Positions 1 through 8,477 are shown, numbered from the stretch's first letter. The stretch: DNA of 35,492 nucleotides from an uncultured Clostridia bacterium (GCA_944366945.1 CALVWJ010000024.1:1-35492); one strand, 5' to 3'. Numbers and translations are program-made. The notes: generated by a model not told the origin, from the letters alone.

Positions 1-93
1 TGGTTTCATCCGGACGGTTCGGTTCGGGTTTTCTGCAGAAATGCATATGACGGCGCGGACTGGACCGGGTACCGGGTATTCTTAATTGGATAA
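1..93 (+). CDS. 3' end of a phage tail/fibre-like protein (partial)
   Basis: Frame 1 is open from the first base and stops at TAA 91-93, giving 30 residues that end in WTGYRVFLIG. The start lies outside the window. The short aromatic, glycine-rich C-terminus and its position just before small tail-type genes fit the end of a phage tail or fibre protein, but too little is present for a family call. The next gene starts 12 bases on behind a strong ribosome binding site, so the two are probably co-transcribed. Confidence 0.5.
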   Translation, partial: WFHPDGSVRVFCRNAYDGADWTGYRVFLIG

Positions 94-105
94 GGAGGTG
101 CACAT

Positions 106-462
106 ATGATGTTTCGACGTATCGTTTTTTACGACCCTGCAAGCGGCGAAGTGGTTCATAACTGCCTTATGCAGGGCGCCTTGCTCCCCAGGACTGTGGA
201 GCAGGAGGCGGCGTACTTTGGGCTAACAAACTACGGCGCATTTTTCTGGGCAGAACCCGACCCGGAGGTTGAGGCGGCGTTTGCGCCGGTGGATGCGGAG
301 GGGAAGCCGCGCAGCGTGCATGTAAGTGTAGACGTAAGCGGCGAAACGCCGGAGCTCGTGTTTTCGTATGAACCTGTTCCACAAGCCGAGCCGGGTGAAA
401 CGGAAGACATGGCAGCGGCGCTTGCGCTCCTTGGCGTAACGCCAAAGGAAACGGAGGAATGA
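106..462 (+). CDS. Small phage tail-associated protein, function unknown
   Basis: This is a 118-residue acidic protein starting MMFRRIVFYDPASGEVVHNC. A strong AAGGAGGTG site sits seven bases before the ATG; a second ATG at 109 is equally possible. No signal peptide or membrane segment is visible. The size, acidic tail (TEDMAAALALLGVTPKETEE) and place between a tail protein and a carbohydrate-binding tail protein resemble XkdW-type genes of Bacillota prophages. That resemblance is positional and I cannot confirm homology. It is followed four bases later by the next gene, in one compact late operon. Confidence 0.55.
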   Translation: MMFRRIVFYDPASGEVVHNCLMQGALLPRTVEQEAAYFGLTNYGAFFWAEPDPEVEAAFAPVDAEGKPRSVHVSVDVSGETPELVFSYEPVPQAEPGETEDMAAALALLGVTPKETEE

Positions 463-465
463 GGT

Positions 466-867
466 ATGGGGAAATGGCTACAGGGTGCACAGGAGGTGCG
501 CTCGGCAATGGACATGGCGGGCGCGAAGCTGGATGATGCGTCGGCGCTTGAAGCCATGGCGCTTTACCCGCGCTGGGAAGCGGGAAAGTCATATGCTGCG
601 GATGCGCGCATCCGGTATGGGGATTTCCTGTACCGCGTGGTGCAGGCGCATACATCGCAAGCCGATTGGACGCCGGATCAAACGCCGGCGCTTTTTGTGA
701 AGGTGAGCCTCGCGGAATGGCCGGAATGGGTGCAGCCCACGGGCGTGCATGACGCATACAACACCGGCGATAAGGTGACCTACAACGGGGAGCATTATGT
801 AAGCCTCATTGACGGGAACACCTGGTCGCCGGACGCATACCCGGCGGGATGGGAGAAGCAGGCATGA
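466..867 (+). CDS. Phage tail protein with chitin-binding-like (CBM5/12-type) modules
   Basis: This 133-residue protein shows two successive modules of the CBM5/12 carbohydrate-binding type. The first contains YPRWEAGKSYAADARIRYGD followed by LYRVVQAHTSQADWTPD. The second contains DAYNTGDKVTYNGEHYVSLI followed by NTWSPDAYPAGWEK. The pattern (aromatic, 'GD-V-Y-G-Y', 'H-S...W-P') is that of chitin-binding type 3 domains, which occur in tail proteins of Bacillota prophages and may bind host-surface glycan. Its stop overlaps the start of the protease gene as ATGA at 864-867, so translation is probably coupled. Confidence 0.7.
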   Translation: MGKWLQGAQEVRSAMDMAGAKLDDASALEAMALYPRWEAGKSYAADARIRYGDFLYRVVQAHTSQADWTPDQTPALFVKVSLAEWPEWVQPTGVHDAYNTGDKVTYNGEHYVSLIDGNTWSPDAYPAGWEKQA

Positions 868-2090
868 GCATCCAAGAAAAGAATGCAGAGATGCGCAAAA
901 CCTACCACGATGCAGGCTACACGGGCAAAAACGTCGTGTTTGCCGTGATGGATACTGGCACAAACCCGGTGGGTCCGCTGCGCGGCAAAGTGACCGGCGA
1001 TGCGGATGGGGCAGACCACGGCACGTTTACGGCGTCGGTTATCCATGAATACTGCCCGGATGCGCAAATCTGGGCGTACCGCTGCGACACGCCAAACGCA
1101 ATGATCGAGGCCATGGAGGATGTGCTGAGGCGGGCAAAGGGCGAAACCAGGCGCGTAGTAATTAACATGTCGCTGAGCACGGAGGCAGAACGGATTCGAA
1201 CCGCTGTGGATGCGTGCGTTGCGGCGGGAATCCCGCTGGTGTGCGCAGCGGGGAACGACGGGCAGGAGATCCTGGACATGTACCCGAGCTGCTTCGAATC
1301 TCCAATCACAGTAGCCGCACTTGATAATAACGGCAAGCGCACGTACTTTTCCACATGGCACGGGGAGGTGGACTTCGCGGACCTTGGCCAATGGGTGGAA
1401 GGCATCAACGCAGAAGGGGATAAGGACCGCAAGTCCGGCACGAGCTTTGCCGCGCCGCAGGTGGCGGGGAAGATCGGGTTGCTGCTCAGCGCCAGGCCGG
1501 GCATGACGGAGCCGGAGATTTATGAGGCGCTCAAGGGCATGAGCGTTGATCTTGATAAGACGGGGCGCGACCCGTATACCGGGTACGGCTTCGTGCAATT
1601 GCCGGAGCCGGAGGAAACAGCAAAGGAGGAAACGGATATGGAAGAGCGGTTATTGAAGCTGATCCCAAAGCCGCGCATGGAAGGCGCGGATGTAAGGGAG
1701 CTGCAAACGCTGCTGAACGAACACGGCGTTGCCTGCGACGTGGACGGCATCTTCGACCCGGCGACAGACGCTGCGGTGCGGGCGTTCCAGGAGGCAAGCG
1801 GCCTTGCGGTGGATGGCATCGCCGGCCCTAAAACCTGGGAGGCGCTCCGCAGAAAAGCAAGCACGTCCGGCGCTTTTTCATCGTATTATGGCATATGTAC
1901 AGGCGGTAGTGTAAACGTGCGCGCCGGCGGCAGCACCGCATATCGCGTGCTTGGCGTGGCGCACAAAAACGACAGGCTGCTTGTACAGCCCGGTAAAGGC
2001 TGGCCCCAGGTTGCAGCTGTGTTGCACGGCAGCATCGTAGTGGGCTATATGTCCGGCAAATACATAAGGAGGCTGGATAATGCTTTATGA
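864..2090 (+). CDS. Phage-encoded subtilisin-like (S8) protease with peptidoglycan-binding and SH3-like domains
   Basis: A 408-residue protein starting at ATG 864, behind GGGAG and overlapping the previous stop; an in-frame ATG at 849 is less likely. Residues 20-210 form an S8 subtilase with an intact triad: Asp30 in AVMDTG, His52 in DHGTFTASV and Ser194 in GTSFAAPQVAG, with oxyanion Asn131 in AAGND. No propeptide or signal peptide is seen, so it may act in the virion or be released at lysis. Residues about 270-330 are a PG_binding_1 domain (DVRELQTLLNEHG, DGIAGPKTWEAL). Residues about 345-408 form an SH3-like wall-binding domain resembling that of the endolysin at 2980-3699. The combination suggests a protease tethered to the cell wall. 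The target is unknown. Confidence 0.82.
   Translation: MSIQEKNAEMRKTYHDAGYTGKNVVFAVMDTGTNPVGPLRGKVTGDADGADHGTFTASVIHEYCPDAQIWAYRCDTPNAMIEAMEDVLRRAKGETRRVVINMSLSTEAERIRTAVDACVAAGIPLVCAAGNDGQEILDMYPSCFESPITVAALDNNGKRTYFSTWHGEVDFADLGQWVEGINAEGDKDRKSGTSFAAPQVAGKIGLLLSARPGMTEPEIYEALKGMSVDLDKTGRDPYTGYGFVQLPEPEETAKEETDMEERLLKLIPKPRMEGADVRELQTLLNEHGVACDVDGIFDPATDAAVRAFQEASGLAVDGIAGPKTWEALRRKASTSGAFSSYYGICTGGSVNVRAGGSTAYRVLGVAHKNDRLLVQPGKGWPQVAAVLHGSIVVGYMSGKYIRRLDNAL
1624..1640 (+). promoter_or_regulatory. Internal ribosome binding site and in-frame ATG in the S8 protease gene
   Basis: An AGGAGG at 1624-1629 sits eight bases before an in-frame ATG at 1638 (residue 259 of the protease). Initiation here would give a 150-residue protein, 1638-2090, containing only the peptidoglycan-binding and SH3-like domains. 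The site is as good as those of the true starts around it. In-frame internal starts that yield free wall-binding domains are known for some phage endolysins; their use here is inferred. Confidence 0.5.
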
Positions 2091-2394
2091 AATTTTGCTG
2101 GCATTGCTGCCGTCGCTCTGCGTAAGCATGATTATGGCGCTTTATAACCACCGCCAGTCAAAACGCTACAAGGACGCGCAGGCGCGCGAAGCGCTGCGTG
2201 CGGAAGGGGAAGCGGTGCAGGTGTCGCTGCTGGTGAGCACGGCGAAGCTCTCCTACGCGCTGGCGATGGCCCGCGTAAACGGGAGCGTCAACGGCGAGGT
2301 GGAGGATGGGATCAACCAGTACCGGGAAGCAATGAAGGCATTTAAAAGATTCGAGCGCAAGCTCGTAGCGGATACAAACCGAATTTCGGAGTGA
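2080..2394 (+). CDS. Small membrane-anchored phage protein, possibly lysis-related
   Basis: A 104-residue protein with one N-terminal membrane segment (residues about 2-22, MLYEILLALLPSLCVSMIMA) followed by a charged helical region rich in Lys, Arg, Ala and Glu. An AGGAGG lies seven bases before the ATG, inside the end of the protease gene, and the two genes overlap by 11 bases. The position directly before a holin and near the endolysin suggests a lysis-cassette member, such as a second holin-like or accessory membrane protein. I do not recognise a named family. Confidence 0.55.
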   Translation: MLYEILLALLPSLCVSMIMALYNHRQSKRYKDAQAREALRAEGEAVQVSLLVSTAKLSYALAMARVNGSVNGEVEDGINQYREAMKAFKRFERKLVADTNRISE

Positions 2395-2409
2395 AAGGAG
2401 TATAAAACA

Positions 2410-2616
2410 ATGAAAATAAAAACGAATTTTAAGACATGGCTCAAGGCGGCGGGGATCCGCGCGCTGAAAACGCTGGCGCAGACGGCAGTCGCCACGATCG
2501 GGACCACTGCAATGCTTTCGGGCGTAGACTGGGCGATGGTGGCATCCGCCTCCGCGCTCGCAGCGCTGCTCTCGCTGCTCACAAGCATCGGGGGGCTCCC
2601 CGAAGTGCAGGAGTAA
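2410..2616 (+). CDS. r1t-type phage holin
   Basis: A 68-residue protein with a basic N-terminus followed by KTLAQTAVATIGTTAMLSGV, then WAMVASASALAALLSLLTSI and GGLPEV. This matches the pattern of the phage holin family typified by lactococcal phage r1t: two short membrane segments joined by a turn with a conserved W-MV-S-S run. Holins form the membrane lesion that lets the endolysin reach the wall. AAAGGAG lies ten bases before the ATG. The endolysin follows after an unusually long 363-base gap. Confidence 0.82.
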   Translation: MKIKTNFKTWLKAAGIRALKTLAQTAVATIGTTAMLSGVDWAMVASASALAALLSLLTSIGGLPEVQE

Positions 2617-2630
2617 CAGAGAATCGGGCG

Positions 2631-2681
2631 ATGGGGCGCAATCTGCCGTTTTTTCAGAAGCGCCAACTGGGCAGATCCCAT
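2631..2681 (+). other. Bulged hairpin in the holin-endolysin gap
   Basis: ATGGG 2631-2635 pairs with CCCAT 2677-2681, and ATCTGCC 2641-2647 pairs with GGCAGAT 2670-2676. This leaves a five-base bulge on the 5' side and a 22-base loop with six Ts. It is the first structured element in the non-coding stretch 2617-2979. No gene is seen there. Its function is unknown. Confidence 0.45.
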
Positions 2682-2849
2682 CTATGCAGGGAAATCCATT
2701 TGCAAAAGGATAGTTCTTCAAGCGGGTGCGCCGGGCTTTCCTGCGCATAAAGAGGAGCGCCTATTCGGCGCGATGCGGCAGCCCAAAGTGAATTTTTCCC
2801 CTGCAGCATGCACTTAATTTCCCTAAAGCCGCTATCACACCTTTTGCAT

Positions 2850-2884
2850 GCGCATCCCCGCCGGCACTACCGGCGGGGATGCGC
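2850..2884 (+). terminator. Perfect 15-bp hairpin before the endolysin gene
   Basis: Bases 2850-2864 and 2870-2884 form a perfect 15-bp, mostly G+C stem with the five-base loop CACTA. No T-run follows on either strand, so it is not a standard intrinsic terminator. It may attenuate read-through into the endolysin, stabilise the holin mRNA or be a processing site. Confidence 0.5.
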
Positions 2885-2979
2885 GCTTATTTCGCGCGTT
2901 GCATACTATAAAGCAGGAGCGCCCAAGCCCTCCCGGCATGGGTGCTTCTCTCAATATAGAGAAAGGAATTTCCATAAGA

Positions 2980-3699
2980 ATGATCAACGAGTTTATCGAA
3001 TATTTGGATGCACAGGTCGGCCGCTCGCTCTATGTGTGGGGCGCTCAGGGCCAGACGGATATTACAGAGGCATGGATTCGCTCGCGCGAAACGAGCGAGG
3101 CAAACGTCCAGCGCGTGCTGGCGCTGTGGAAAAAATTGCAGGCAGAGGGCATATCGCCCATTGCGGCATATGATTGCTCCGGCCTCATCATGCACTATCT
3201 GCAGGATATAACCGGCTTTTATAAAACCGATTTAAGCGCCGCAGGGCTTTACGGCAAATGCACGCCTGTCACGCGAAATGCGCTTAAAAAAGGGGATCTG
3301 GTTTTCCGGCATAACGGAACCAAAATTCACCATGTTGGCGTATACGCCGGGGATGGCACCGCGATCGAATCACAGGGGCGCGACGTGGGCGTGACCCGGC
3401 GCGCGCTTGATGCGAGCGGCACGGGATACTGGAACCGCTATGGCCGCCTCCCACTTCCGGATGCGCCGGAACCCGAAAAGCCCGAGCCGGCAAAAACCTA
3501 TTTTGCTACGGTTGGCGGTGGCTCGGTATATGTGCGCAGCGGGCGCAGCAGCACATCTTCTGCGCTCGGCGTTGCATATGCCGGCGACCGCATGCTTGCG
3601 CTTCCAGCGGAAAGCGGCTGGTGCGAGATCGCCGTTGCGCTGGACGGCAAGCTTGCAAAAGGCTACATGGGGGAAAGCTATGTGAAACGCGAAGGATGA
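2980..3699 (+). CDS. NlpC/P60 endolysin with C-terminal SH3-like domain
   Basis: A 239-residue protein starting MINEFIEYLDAQVG at ATG 2980 behind GAAAGGA; the frame is open upstream to 2848 but has no good site there. Residues 1-150 are an NlpC/P60 cysteine peptidase with catalytic Cys66 (YDCSGL) and His118 (HHVGVYAGDG). It should cleave peptidoglycan stem peptides. Residues about 173-239 form an SH3-like domain (GGSVYVRSG, GYMGESYVKR) resembling the C-terminus of the S8 protease at 864-2090, so both probably recognise the same wall. No signal peptide is seen, which fits release through the holin. It is the last gene of the phage block. Confidence 0.85.
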   Translation: MINEFIEYLDAQVGRSLYVWGAQGQTDITEAWIRSRETSEANVQRVLALWKKLQAEGISPIAAYDCSGLIMHYLQDITGFYKTDLSAAGLYGKCTPVTRNALKKGDLVFRHNGTKIHHVGVYAGDGTAIESQGRDVGVTRRALDASGTGYWNRYGRLPLPDAPEPEKPEPAKTYFATVGGGSVYVRSGRSSTSSALGVAYAGDRMLALPAESGWCEIAVALDGKLAKGYMGESYVKREG

Positions 3700-3785
3700 A
3701 CGCAGGCTGAGGGCAGCAAATGCAGGGAGAGCGCCTTTTGCAGCAAACCGTGGGCGCCGCAACAGGCAGAAATGCGCATGAAGCC

Positions 3786-3815
3786 TTGTGCCGCAACAGG
3801 GAAAAGCATTATAAT
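3786..3815 (+). promoter_or_regulatory. Promoter of the DnaC-like gene
   Basis: TTGTGC (3786-3791) and TATAAT (3810-3815) are separated by 18 bases. The start codon of the DnaC-like gene follows 33 bases later. It marks the switch from phage genes to host chromosome. Confidence 0.6.
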
Positions 3816-3847
3816 AGCTTAAAAACCAATTGCAGCGGAGGAACAAA

Positions 3848-4783
3848 ATGCGCATAACGCAAAGCATCGCGCACGAGTATAAGATGGCGCGCGCCCAGGC
3901 AATCGCTGCGGCTGAGGCGCGCAGGGAAGCCGCATATGCCGCATTGCCCCGCCTGCGCGCCATCGATGCGCAAAAACGGAGCATCGCTTTTGCGCTCGGC
4001 CCCAAGCTGCGAGATGCCGAAGATCCGCAAGCCCTGCGCGCTGAAGCTGAGCAGGCCATCGCCACGCTCGATGCAGAAGCGGCGCGGCTGCTTGCAGACA
4101 ATGGAATCGCCCCCGAAACACTCGCGCCGCAGTTCCGCTGCCCCCAATGCGAGGACACAGGCTTCATTGGGCCGGAACGGCGCATGTGCGCCTGCCTGCG
4201 CAAGCGGCTGCTGCGCGAGGAATATGCATCTTCGGGTTTTGCGCCGGAGGCGTGCTTCGAGCGTTTCAACCCGGATATTTACCCGGATGAAGCCCAGCGG
4301 CGGCGCAGCCTGCGTGCAAAGGAGATTTGCGAAGCATATGCGCAGGCGCTCTGCTTTAACGGCGCAAAAGGCTTATTGCTGATGGGCGATGTTGGCCTTG
4401 GCAAAACCTTCCTGCTGGACTGCATTGGCCAGCGCGCGCTTGCCCAGGGCTATTCCGTGCAAAAATATACGGCTTACAACCTGCTTGACCGCATGCTGCG
4501 CGGCATGCGAGAGCGGGAAGGCGGACTTTCGGCAGCGGGGCTCGCCACGCCGGAGCTCCTTCTCATCGATGACCTGGGCACGGAACCGTTTATTCCAAAC
4601 GTGACCTACGAAGTGCTTTTTTCCGCGGTGAATGAACGGCAAAACGCAGGCAAGGCAACCGTGATTGCGACGAACCTTGGCAAGGCGCAGCTGCTGGAAG
4701 ATTATGGCGAACGCCTGTTTTCGCGCATCACATCGCCGCGCCTGTTCAGCGTAATTGAGCTGAAGGGAAAGAGCTTGCGATAA
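3848..4783 (+). CDS. DnaC/DnaI-like helicase-loader ATPase
   Basis: A 311-residue protein, the length of B. subtilis DnaI, starting at ATG 3848 seven bases after GGAGG. Residues 1-90 are an Ala/Arg/Glu-rich helical region. Cys98, Cys101, Cys114 and Cys116 (CPQCEDTG, CACLRK) form a zinc-finger-like site. The AAA+ domain has Walker A GDVGLGKT at 180-187 and Walker B LLLIDDLG around 238-244. Proteins of this build load the replicative helicase DnaB/DnaC onto DNA. No transposase is near, so IstB is unlikely. It has its own promoter and converges on noc/parB, next to near-origin genes. Confidence 0.82.
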   Translation: MRITQSIAHEYKMARAQAIAAAEARREAAYAALPRLRAIDAQKRSIAFALGPKLRDAEDPQALRAEAEQAIATLDAEAARLLADNGIAPETLAPQFRCPQCEDTGFIGPERRMCACLRKRLLREEYASSGFAPEACFERFNPDIYPDEAQRRRSLRAKEICEAYAQALCFNGAKGLLLMGDVGLGKTFLLDCIGQRALAQGYSVQKYTAYNLLDRMLRGMREREGGLSAAGLATPELLLIDDLGTEPFIPNVTYEVLFSAVNERQNAGKATVIATNLGKAQLLEDYGERLFSRITSPRLFSVIELKGKSLR

Positions 4784-4791
4784 AACCCGAA

Positions 4792-4829
4792 GGGCCGCTC
4801 TGCAACTTATGCAGAGCGGCCCCTTTTTT
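4792..4829 (+). terminator. Intrinsic terminator between the DnaC-like gene and noc/parB
   Basis: A perfect 13-bp stem (4792-4804 with 4810-4822, loop ACTTA) is followed by TTTTTT at 4824-4829. It serves the plus-strand gene and may also stop minus-strand transcripts. Confidence 0.9.
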
Positions 4830-4839
4830 GCGTTTTGGC

Positions 4840-5676
4840 TCAGCGCGTAACGTGGATGTGGATGTCTACGCCATTTTCGCGGTCTTCCTGCTCTACGGCC
4901 ACGGTCATGCCGGTTTCACGCAAGGTATTCACAGCGGCGTTGATGGTATTCATAAAAAGCCGGTAATCCTTTACAATTCGCAGGATCTTCGGGCGCGGAC
5001 GCGCGCCATCCGCCTTTTCGTCGTAAAGCCTGTTGAGCGTTTTGTCCACGAGCTTTTCCGTTTCCTTCACGGAGAGGCTCTTCTTTGCAATCTTATCCAC
5101 GAGCGCAAGCTGGGTTTTTTCATCCTTGAGCTTTAATAACGCGCGCGCATGCCGCTCAGTTAAATGCGCCTCCGCCATGGCGGATTTTACTTCCTCTGGA
5201 AGGCGCAACAGACGCAATTTGTTTGCGATGGACGACTGACTTTTTCCAAGGCGTGCAGCCAGCTCCTCCTGGGTAAGGTTATACGTGGAAAGAAGGGTAT
5301 TGTAGCACTGCGCTTCCTCAAGATAATGCAGATCCTCCCGCTGGAGGTTCTCGATGAGCGCCATCATCGCGGAGGATTCATCCTCCATCCCCTGTTCAAC
5401 AATGCAGGTTACGTTTTCCATGCCGAGGCTCTTCACCGCGCGCAGGCGCCGCTCGCCTGCAACGAGCTCAAATGCGCCGTCCGGCGCTTTGCGCACCACA
5501 AGCGGCTGGATCAGCCCAACCTGGCGGATGGATTGTGCCAGCTCGGCGATGCTTTCCTCATCGAAGGTCACGCGCGGCTGATAGGGATTTCTGCGGATGG
5601 ACGCAACGGGAATTTCCGTGAGTTTGCGGTCGTTCCCTTCTGTTTTTGCATCCTTTCTAAAGTCGAATACGGGCAT
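4840..5676 (-). CDS. noc: ParB-family nucleoid occlusion/partition protein (Noc-like)
   Basis: A 278-residue protein starting MPVFDFRKDA at 5676 behind AAGGAGGG; the frame is open 31 codons further up without a good site. IRRNPYQPR (28-35) opens the ParB/Spo0J core. GERRLRA at 74-80 is the CTP-binding motif, and IENLQREDLHYLEEA (about 108-122) is also typical. A helix-turn-helix lies at about 134-158 (TQEELAARLGKSQSSI). The C-terminus should dimerise. Position next to rsmG and mnmG is the B. subtilis arrangement for Noc, the ParB paralogue that keeps division away from the nucleoid. No amphipathic membrane helix is obvious at the N-terminus, so a chromosome-partition ParB remains possible. 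Confidence 0.85.
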   Translation of the reverse strand: MPVFDFRKDAKTEGNDRKLTEIPVASIRRNPYQPRVTFDEESIAELAQSIRQVGLIQPLVVRKAPDGAFELVAGERRLRAVKSLGMENVTCIVEQGMEDESSAMMALIENLQREDLHYLEEAQCYNTLLSTYNLTQEELAARLGKSQSSIANKLRLLRLPEEVKSAMAEAHLTERHARALLKLKDEKTQLALVDKIAKKSLSVKETEKLVDKTLNRLYDEKADGARPRPKILRIVKDYRLFMNTINAAVNTLRETGMTVAVEQEDRENGVDIHIHVTR

Positions 5677-5781
5677 GGTTTGCTCCCTCCTTGGATATTG
5701 GGTTCTGCACCCGAACCGTTTTTCCTGCATCGCCCACAAAGACGGACAAAACCCGTCAAATTTAGGCACCCCCTATGCAGA

Positions 5782-6468
5782 TTAAAGCGGTTTCTTTGCA
5801 GCTGTTCCCGCTTTGCGCGGATATTCCCTGGGCGTTTTCTCCAGTTTTTGCGCTGCGATTACATAACGCGCGCCCCAGGGCGCATCGTAGTGCACAAGCT
5901 CTGCGCGTGCGTGCAGCACGCTGAGCGCATGCTGCGCATCCGAAAGCTCCTCTTCCGCTTTTGCGCCTTTATACAAAAGCGACGCGCCGCCCACCTTCAA
6001 AAACGGGATTGTCCATTCCAGCGCCACAGCTGCGGGCGCAACCGCGCGCGTGAGCGCAACATCGAACCCGCCGCGCAGCGCATCCATGCGCCCGCCATCC
6101 TCCGCACGCGCATGCACGAGCTTCACCCGGGCCTGCAACCCCAGCTCTGCGAGCACAGCCTGCAAAAAGGTAAGGCGCTTGTTGAGCGAATCGAGCAACA
6201 CGGCTTTTACATCCGGCCGCGCAATGAGGATGGGGACGCCCGGGAACCCGGCGCCCGTGCCCACGTCGATGCAGCGCGCGCCCTCCGGGATATGCGCAAG
6301 CGGCAGCAGGCTATCCGCAAAATGCTTCTCTGCAACCTCTTCGGGTGCGGTAATGGCCGTGAGGTTCATGCGTGCATTCCACTCCACAAGCATGGCATAA
6401 TAGGTTTCAAACTGCGCAAGCTGCTCCCCGGTGAGGAATGGGCAGCGCGTGGAAAGGGTCGCGCGCAT
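5782..6468 (-). CDS. rsmG: 16S rRNA (guanine-527-N7) methyltransferase RsmG
   Basis: A 228-residue protein of usual RsmG length. It has the N-terminal helix with WNARMNLTAI, the SAM-binding motif CIDVGTGAGFPGVPI, then LDSLNKRLTFLQ and VALTRAVAP. It methylates N7 of G527 in 16S rRNA. AAAGGAGG lies four bases before the ATG at 6468. It follows mnmG by 11 bases and precedes noc/parB by 105, all on the minus strand, as in the conserved near-origin cluster. Confidence 0.95.
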   Translation of the reverse strand: MRATLSTRCPFLTGEQLAQFETYYAMLVEWNARMNLTAITAPEEVAEKHFADSLLPLAHIPEGARCIDVGTGAGFPGVPILIARPDVKAVLLDSLNKRLTFLQAVLAELGLQARVKLVHARAEDGGRMDALRGGFDVALTRAVAPAAVALEWTIPFLKVGGASLLYKGAKAEEELSDAQHALSVLHARAELVHYDAPWGARYVIAAQKLEKTPREYPRKAGTAAKKPL

Positions 6469-6479
6469 ACTACCTCCTT

Positions 6480-8381
6480 TTATGGCTGGGCGCCCTGCTC
6501 AGCCCCTCCGATCTCACGTTTCTTCAAATGCACAAGCAGCACGGCAATATCCGCAGGCGAAACGCCGCTGATGCGGGAGGCCTGGCCGATGGAGCGCGGC
6601 CGCTGCGCGCTGAGTTTCTGCCGTGCCTCAAGGCGCAGGCCCTCAAGCGAAGCATAGTCCATCGTTTCCGGCAGGAGCGTATCCTCCAGCGCGCGGAAGC
6701 GCTCCACCTGCGCGCGCTGCTTTTCAATATAGCCATCATAGCGCGCCATAATCTCTACCTGCGCGCGCACCTCCTCCGAAAGCGAAGGCAGGGAGGCATA
6801 AAGCCCCATGAGGTCAGTGTAGCCCACGCCATTGCGCTTGAGCAGGTCAAACAGGCGCACGCCCGTTTTAGGTACGGGCTCCCCATGCGCTCTGAGCAGC
6901 GCTGCGAGCGCCTCTCCCGGCGGGGCATAAGCGGAAAGCGCCTGCACCGCGCGGGCGATGCCCTCCTTCTTTTCCATGAGCCGCGCATAGCGGGTTTCTG
7001 AGATCAGCCCCGTGCGCAATCCAAGCTCCGTCAAGCGCAGATCTGCGTTATCCTGCCGGAGCAGCAGGCGGTATTCAGCGCGGGAGGTCATCATGCGGTA
7101 AGGCTCGTTTGTGCCCTTGGTGGCAAGATCGTCCACCAGCACGCCGATGTATGCATCCGCCCGCGAAAGCACGAGCGGGGGTTCGTTTTTCAAATACAGC
7201 GCGCAGTTGATCCCCGCATACAGCCCCTGGGCGGCGGCTTCCTCATAGCCCGAGGAACCGTTGATCTGCCCGGCAAAATAGAGGCCTGGCACCGATTTCG
7301 CGCCGAGCGTTGTATCGAGCATAAGCGGGTCGATACAATCGTATTCGATGGCATATCCCGGGCGGGTAATCCGGCAGTGCCGAAGCCCCGGCATGGTGTG
7401 GAGCATCTCCGCCTGCACCTCCTGCGGGAGGCTCGTGGACATGCCCTGCACATACATCTCATCCGTGGAAAGCCCTTCGGGTTCGATGAAGATCTGATGG
7501 CGGTCCTTGTCCGCAAAGCGGGTGATCTTATCCTCAATGGAGGGGCAATAGCGCGTGCCCGTCGCGTGGATGAGGCCGGAATACATGGCGCTGCGCTGCA
7601 GGTTCGCGCGGATGACCGCATGCGTGGCCTCGTTGGTATAGGTGAGATAGCAGGGCACCTGCGGCCTTGGGTCGCTCTGCGTTAAAAAGGAAAAATGCGG
7701 CGCCGGCACATCGCCCGGCTGGGCTTCCATTTCATCATAATCGAGCGTGCGCCCCAGCACGCGCGCCGGGGTGCCCGTTTTAAAGCGCCGCAGCGAAAAG
7801 CCAAGCGATGCAAGCGATGCGGAAAGCCCCTCTGCGCGCAAGAGGCCGCATGGCCCGCTTTGCTGCACATGGTCTCCAATGAGGATGCGGCTTTTGAGGT
7901 ATACGCCCGTAGCCACGACGACGGCGCGGCAGGCGATCAGCTCCCCCTCAGTATTCACGCCGCCCGAAAGGCGTACGGCACAAACGCGGCCATCCCGCGT
8001 TAGGATTTGCTCCACTTCGCCCTGCAGCAGCGCAAGGTTTTCCTGCGCCTCCAGCGCGCGCTTCATGCGCTCGTGGTAGCGGCGCTTGTCCATCTGCGCG
8101 CGCAGGGAATGCACGGCCGGGCCTTTCCCGGTGTTGAGCATGCGCATCTGGATGAATTCCGCATCCGCAGCAAGCCCCATCTCGCCGCCGAGCGCATCCA
8201 CCTCGCGCACAAGGTGCCCTTTGGATGTGCCGCCGATCGCGGGATTGCAGGCCATGAGCGCCACGGAATCCAGGTTCAAGGTAACAACGAGCGTGGAAAG
8301 GCCCATGCGCGATAGCGCGAGCGCGGCTTCGCAGCCTGCGTGCCCTGCGCCAAGCACGACCGCATCGTATGCAGCGGACAT
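6480..8381 (-). CDS. mnmG: tRNA uridine-5-carboxymethylaminomethyl modification enzyme MnmG (GidA)
   Basis: A 633-residue full-length MnmG. The N-terminal FAD-binding motif is [15 protein letters not shown], followed by the family signature [20 protein letters not shown]. The second signature, YCPSIEDKI, lies mid-protein, and the C-terminus has the helical MnmG-associated region ([20 protein letters not shown]). With MnmE it modifies U34 of several tRNAs. GGAGGG lies about eight bases before the ATG at 8381. It leads the mnmG-rsmG-noc transcript. Confidence 0.97.
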   Translation of the reverse strand: MSAAYDAVVLGAGHAGCEAALALSRMGLSTLVVTLNLDSVALMACNPAIGGTSKGHLVREVDALGGEMGLAADAEFIQMRMLNTGKGPAVHSLRAQMDKRRYHERMKRALEAQENLALLQGEVEQILTRDGRVCAVRLSGGVNTEGELIACRAVVVATGVYLKSRILIGDHVQQSGPCGLLRAEGLSASLASLGFSLRRFKTGTPARVLGRTLDYDEMEAQPGDVPAPHFSFLTQSDPRPQVPCYLTYTNEATHAVIRANLQRSAMYSGLIHATGTRYCPSIEDKITRFADKDRHQIFIEPEGLSTDEMYVQGMSTSLPQEVQAEMLHTMPGLRHCRITRPGYAIEYDCIDPLMLDTTLGAKSVPGLYFAGQINGSSGYEEAAAQGLYAGINCALYLKNEPPLVLSRADAYIGVLVDDLATKGTNEPYRMMTSRAEYRLLLRQDNADLRLTELGLRTGLISETRYARLMEKKEGIARAVQALSAYAPPGEALAALLRAHGEPVPKTGVRLFDLLKRNGVGYTDLMGLYASLPSLSEEVRAQVEIMARYDGYIEKQRAQVERFRALEDTLLPETMDYASLEGLRLEARQKLSAQRPRSIGQASRISGVSPADIAVLLVHLKKREIGGAEQGAQP

Positions 8382-8448
8382 ATTCCACCCTCCTTATTTT
8401 TAGAAAATTGCAACGAATCCTTACAGCGCGTTTTGCGCGCCGCGTTAT

Positions 8449-8477
8449 ATTATACCAAAAGCGGGCATGGTTGGGAA
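8449..8477 (-). promoter_or_regulatory. Probable promoter of mnmG
   Basis: On the minus strand TATAAT (8454-8449) lies 17 bases from TTCCCA (8477-8472), a poor -35. The start codon follows about 68 bases after the -10. Confidence 0.45.

Noticed and set aside
3848..4783. IstB transposition ATPase
   Set aside because: No IstA transposase or terminal repeats are near. Length and the N-terminal zinc site fit a DnaI/DnaC loader.
5164..6657. 497-residue plus-strand frame opposite noc/parB and rsmG
   Set aside because: It is antisense to two well-supported genes, is rich in Arg/His/Cys and has no ribosome site or motif.
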